Assembly: GCF_900103345.1 (NCBI RefSeq)
Contig: NZ_LT629702.1
Location: forward strand, 3,720,001-3,784,000
Direction: 5' to 3'
Source of the DNA: Pseudomonas azotoformans
GTDB taxonomy: Bacteria > Pseudomonadota > Gammaproteobacteria > Pseudomonadales > Pseudomonadaceae
Length of the DNA stretch: 64,000 nucleotides
Shown here: positions 63,683 through 64,000 of the stretch, one piece after another
Layout: each line of letters starts with the position of its first letter
Numbering within the stretch: the stretch's first letter is position 1
Notes under the pieces: generated by a model
Told to the model about the DNA's origin: nothing
Databases searched by the model: none
What the model saw: the letters and a program-made list of their open reading frames with translations, nothing else
Translations under genes and position numbers: made by a program

Positions 63683-64000
63683 GCAGTTGCTTGGCTCGCT
63701 GACAAAATGCATCCACCAGGGTATTGGCGGCCTGGTTGAACAACGGCCCCAACGTCGCCCGCACAATAGGCCCGGCGTAATCAAAAGAAAGATCCAGGCT
63801 GATTTTGCAGGCCTTATCCGTCAGCGCCTTGAACACCCATACGCCATGCAACTGGGTAAATGGCCCTTCCTGCAAATTCATTTCGATGGACGTTCCGGGC
63901 ACCAGCACATTACGCGTAACAAAATGCTGACTAAGGCCACCCTTCGCAACCCCGACACTGGCGACCATGTGCTCATCACTGCTTTCCAGCACCTCGGCCG
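63675..64000 (-). CDS. ratA: RatA family (COQ10/START-domain) protein, 5' end beyond window
   Basis: About 108 C-terminal residues of a normally ~145-residue protein. AKGGLSQHFVTRNVLVPG, GPFTQLHGVWVFKAL and FDYAGPIVRATLGPLF are family blocks of the polyketide-cyclase/START fold. In E. coli RatA was described as a toxin blocking 70S association, while homologues act as ubiquinone-binding proteins like Coq10; the sequence cannot decide. The frame is open to the window edge (SAEVLES), so the start lies outside. Confidence 0.92.
   Translation of the reverse strand, partial: AEVLESSDEHMVASVGVAKGGLSQHFVTRNVLVPGTSIEMNLQEGPFTQLHGVWVFKALTDKACKISLDLSFDYAGPIVRATLGPLFNQAANTLVDAFCQRAKQLHG

Noticed and set aside
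63675..64000. RatA-RnfH as a toxin-antitoxin system
   Set aside because: The RatA name comes from an E. coli toxin report, but the fold is COQ10/START-like and the pair is universally conserved as housekeeping; the sequence gives no support for an addiction module.

Overview
The window is a 64 kb stretch of core chromosome from a fluorescent-type Pseudomonas (P. fluorescens group). The evidence is the proteins (CbrA/CbrB, DksA, a cysteine-free Fur, MrcB, OmlA/BamE), two Pseudomonas-specific small RNAs (PrrF and CrcZ), and three REPIN doublets built on the pseudomonad REP core. From memory, gene order follows P. aeruginosa PAO1 from ilvI to ratA almost gene for gene. The differences I can point to are a single prrF copy, no haem receptor or phuS beside hmuTUV, no panD after panC, and no extra gene between carA and carB.

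Layout. 1-5 kb, minus strand: the start of ilvI (cut by the window edge), a YqcC-family gene, a TPR lipoprotein and the peptidoglycan synthase mrcB. 5-7.6 kb, plus strand: an APH-like/P-loop kinase fusion, a small pentapeptide-repeat protein and a TfoX C-terminal-domain protein. 7.7-10.6 kb is an iron/haem locus: the Fur-boxed sRNA PrrF facing the haem ABC transporter hmuTUV. 10.7-14.6 kb: Rieske protein, sfsA, aminotransferase, dksA, gluQ. 14.8-20 kb is a carbon-catabolite module: small membrane protein CbrX, sensor kinase CbrA, regulator CbrB and its target sRNA CrcZ behind a sigma-54 promoter. 20-33 kb, plus strand: pcnB-folK, panBC, pgi, acs, an MpaB-family gene, an RlmI-like methyltransferase and a giant DUF748 protein. 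33-49.4 kb, minus strand: a tandem BON protein, then the translation/RNA-decay operon (tRNA-fMet, rimP, nusA, infB, rbfA, truB, rpsO, pnp), preceded by secG-tRNA-Leu, tpiA, glmM, folP, ftsH and rlmE. 49.5-60.3 kb: yhbY on the plus strand, then carA-carB-greA-DUF4149, dapB and grpE-dnaK-dnaJ on the minus strand. 60.5-64 kb: recN, fur, bamE, rnfH and the 5'-truncated ratA.

Regulation is unusually legible here. I can read a Fur-controlled promoter for PrrF, a CbrB/sigma-54 promoter for CrcZ, two exact sigma-32 promoters (grpE; dnaK, whose -35 overlaps the grpE stop codon), a LexA box at recN, a strong tRNA-fMet promoter with two terminators before rimP, and an intrinsic terminator inside a short translated leader ahead of carA.

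I see no prophage, insertion sequence, CRISPR array, defence island or secondary-metabolite cluster. The best leads for something less described are the carA leader ORF/attenuator, the APH-kinase fusion, the DUF748 protein with an OmpA-like tail, and a possible leader ORF upstream of ilvI.
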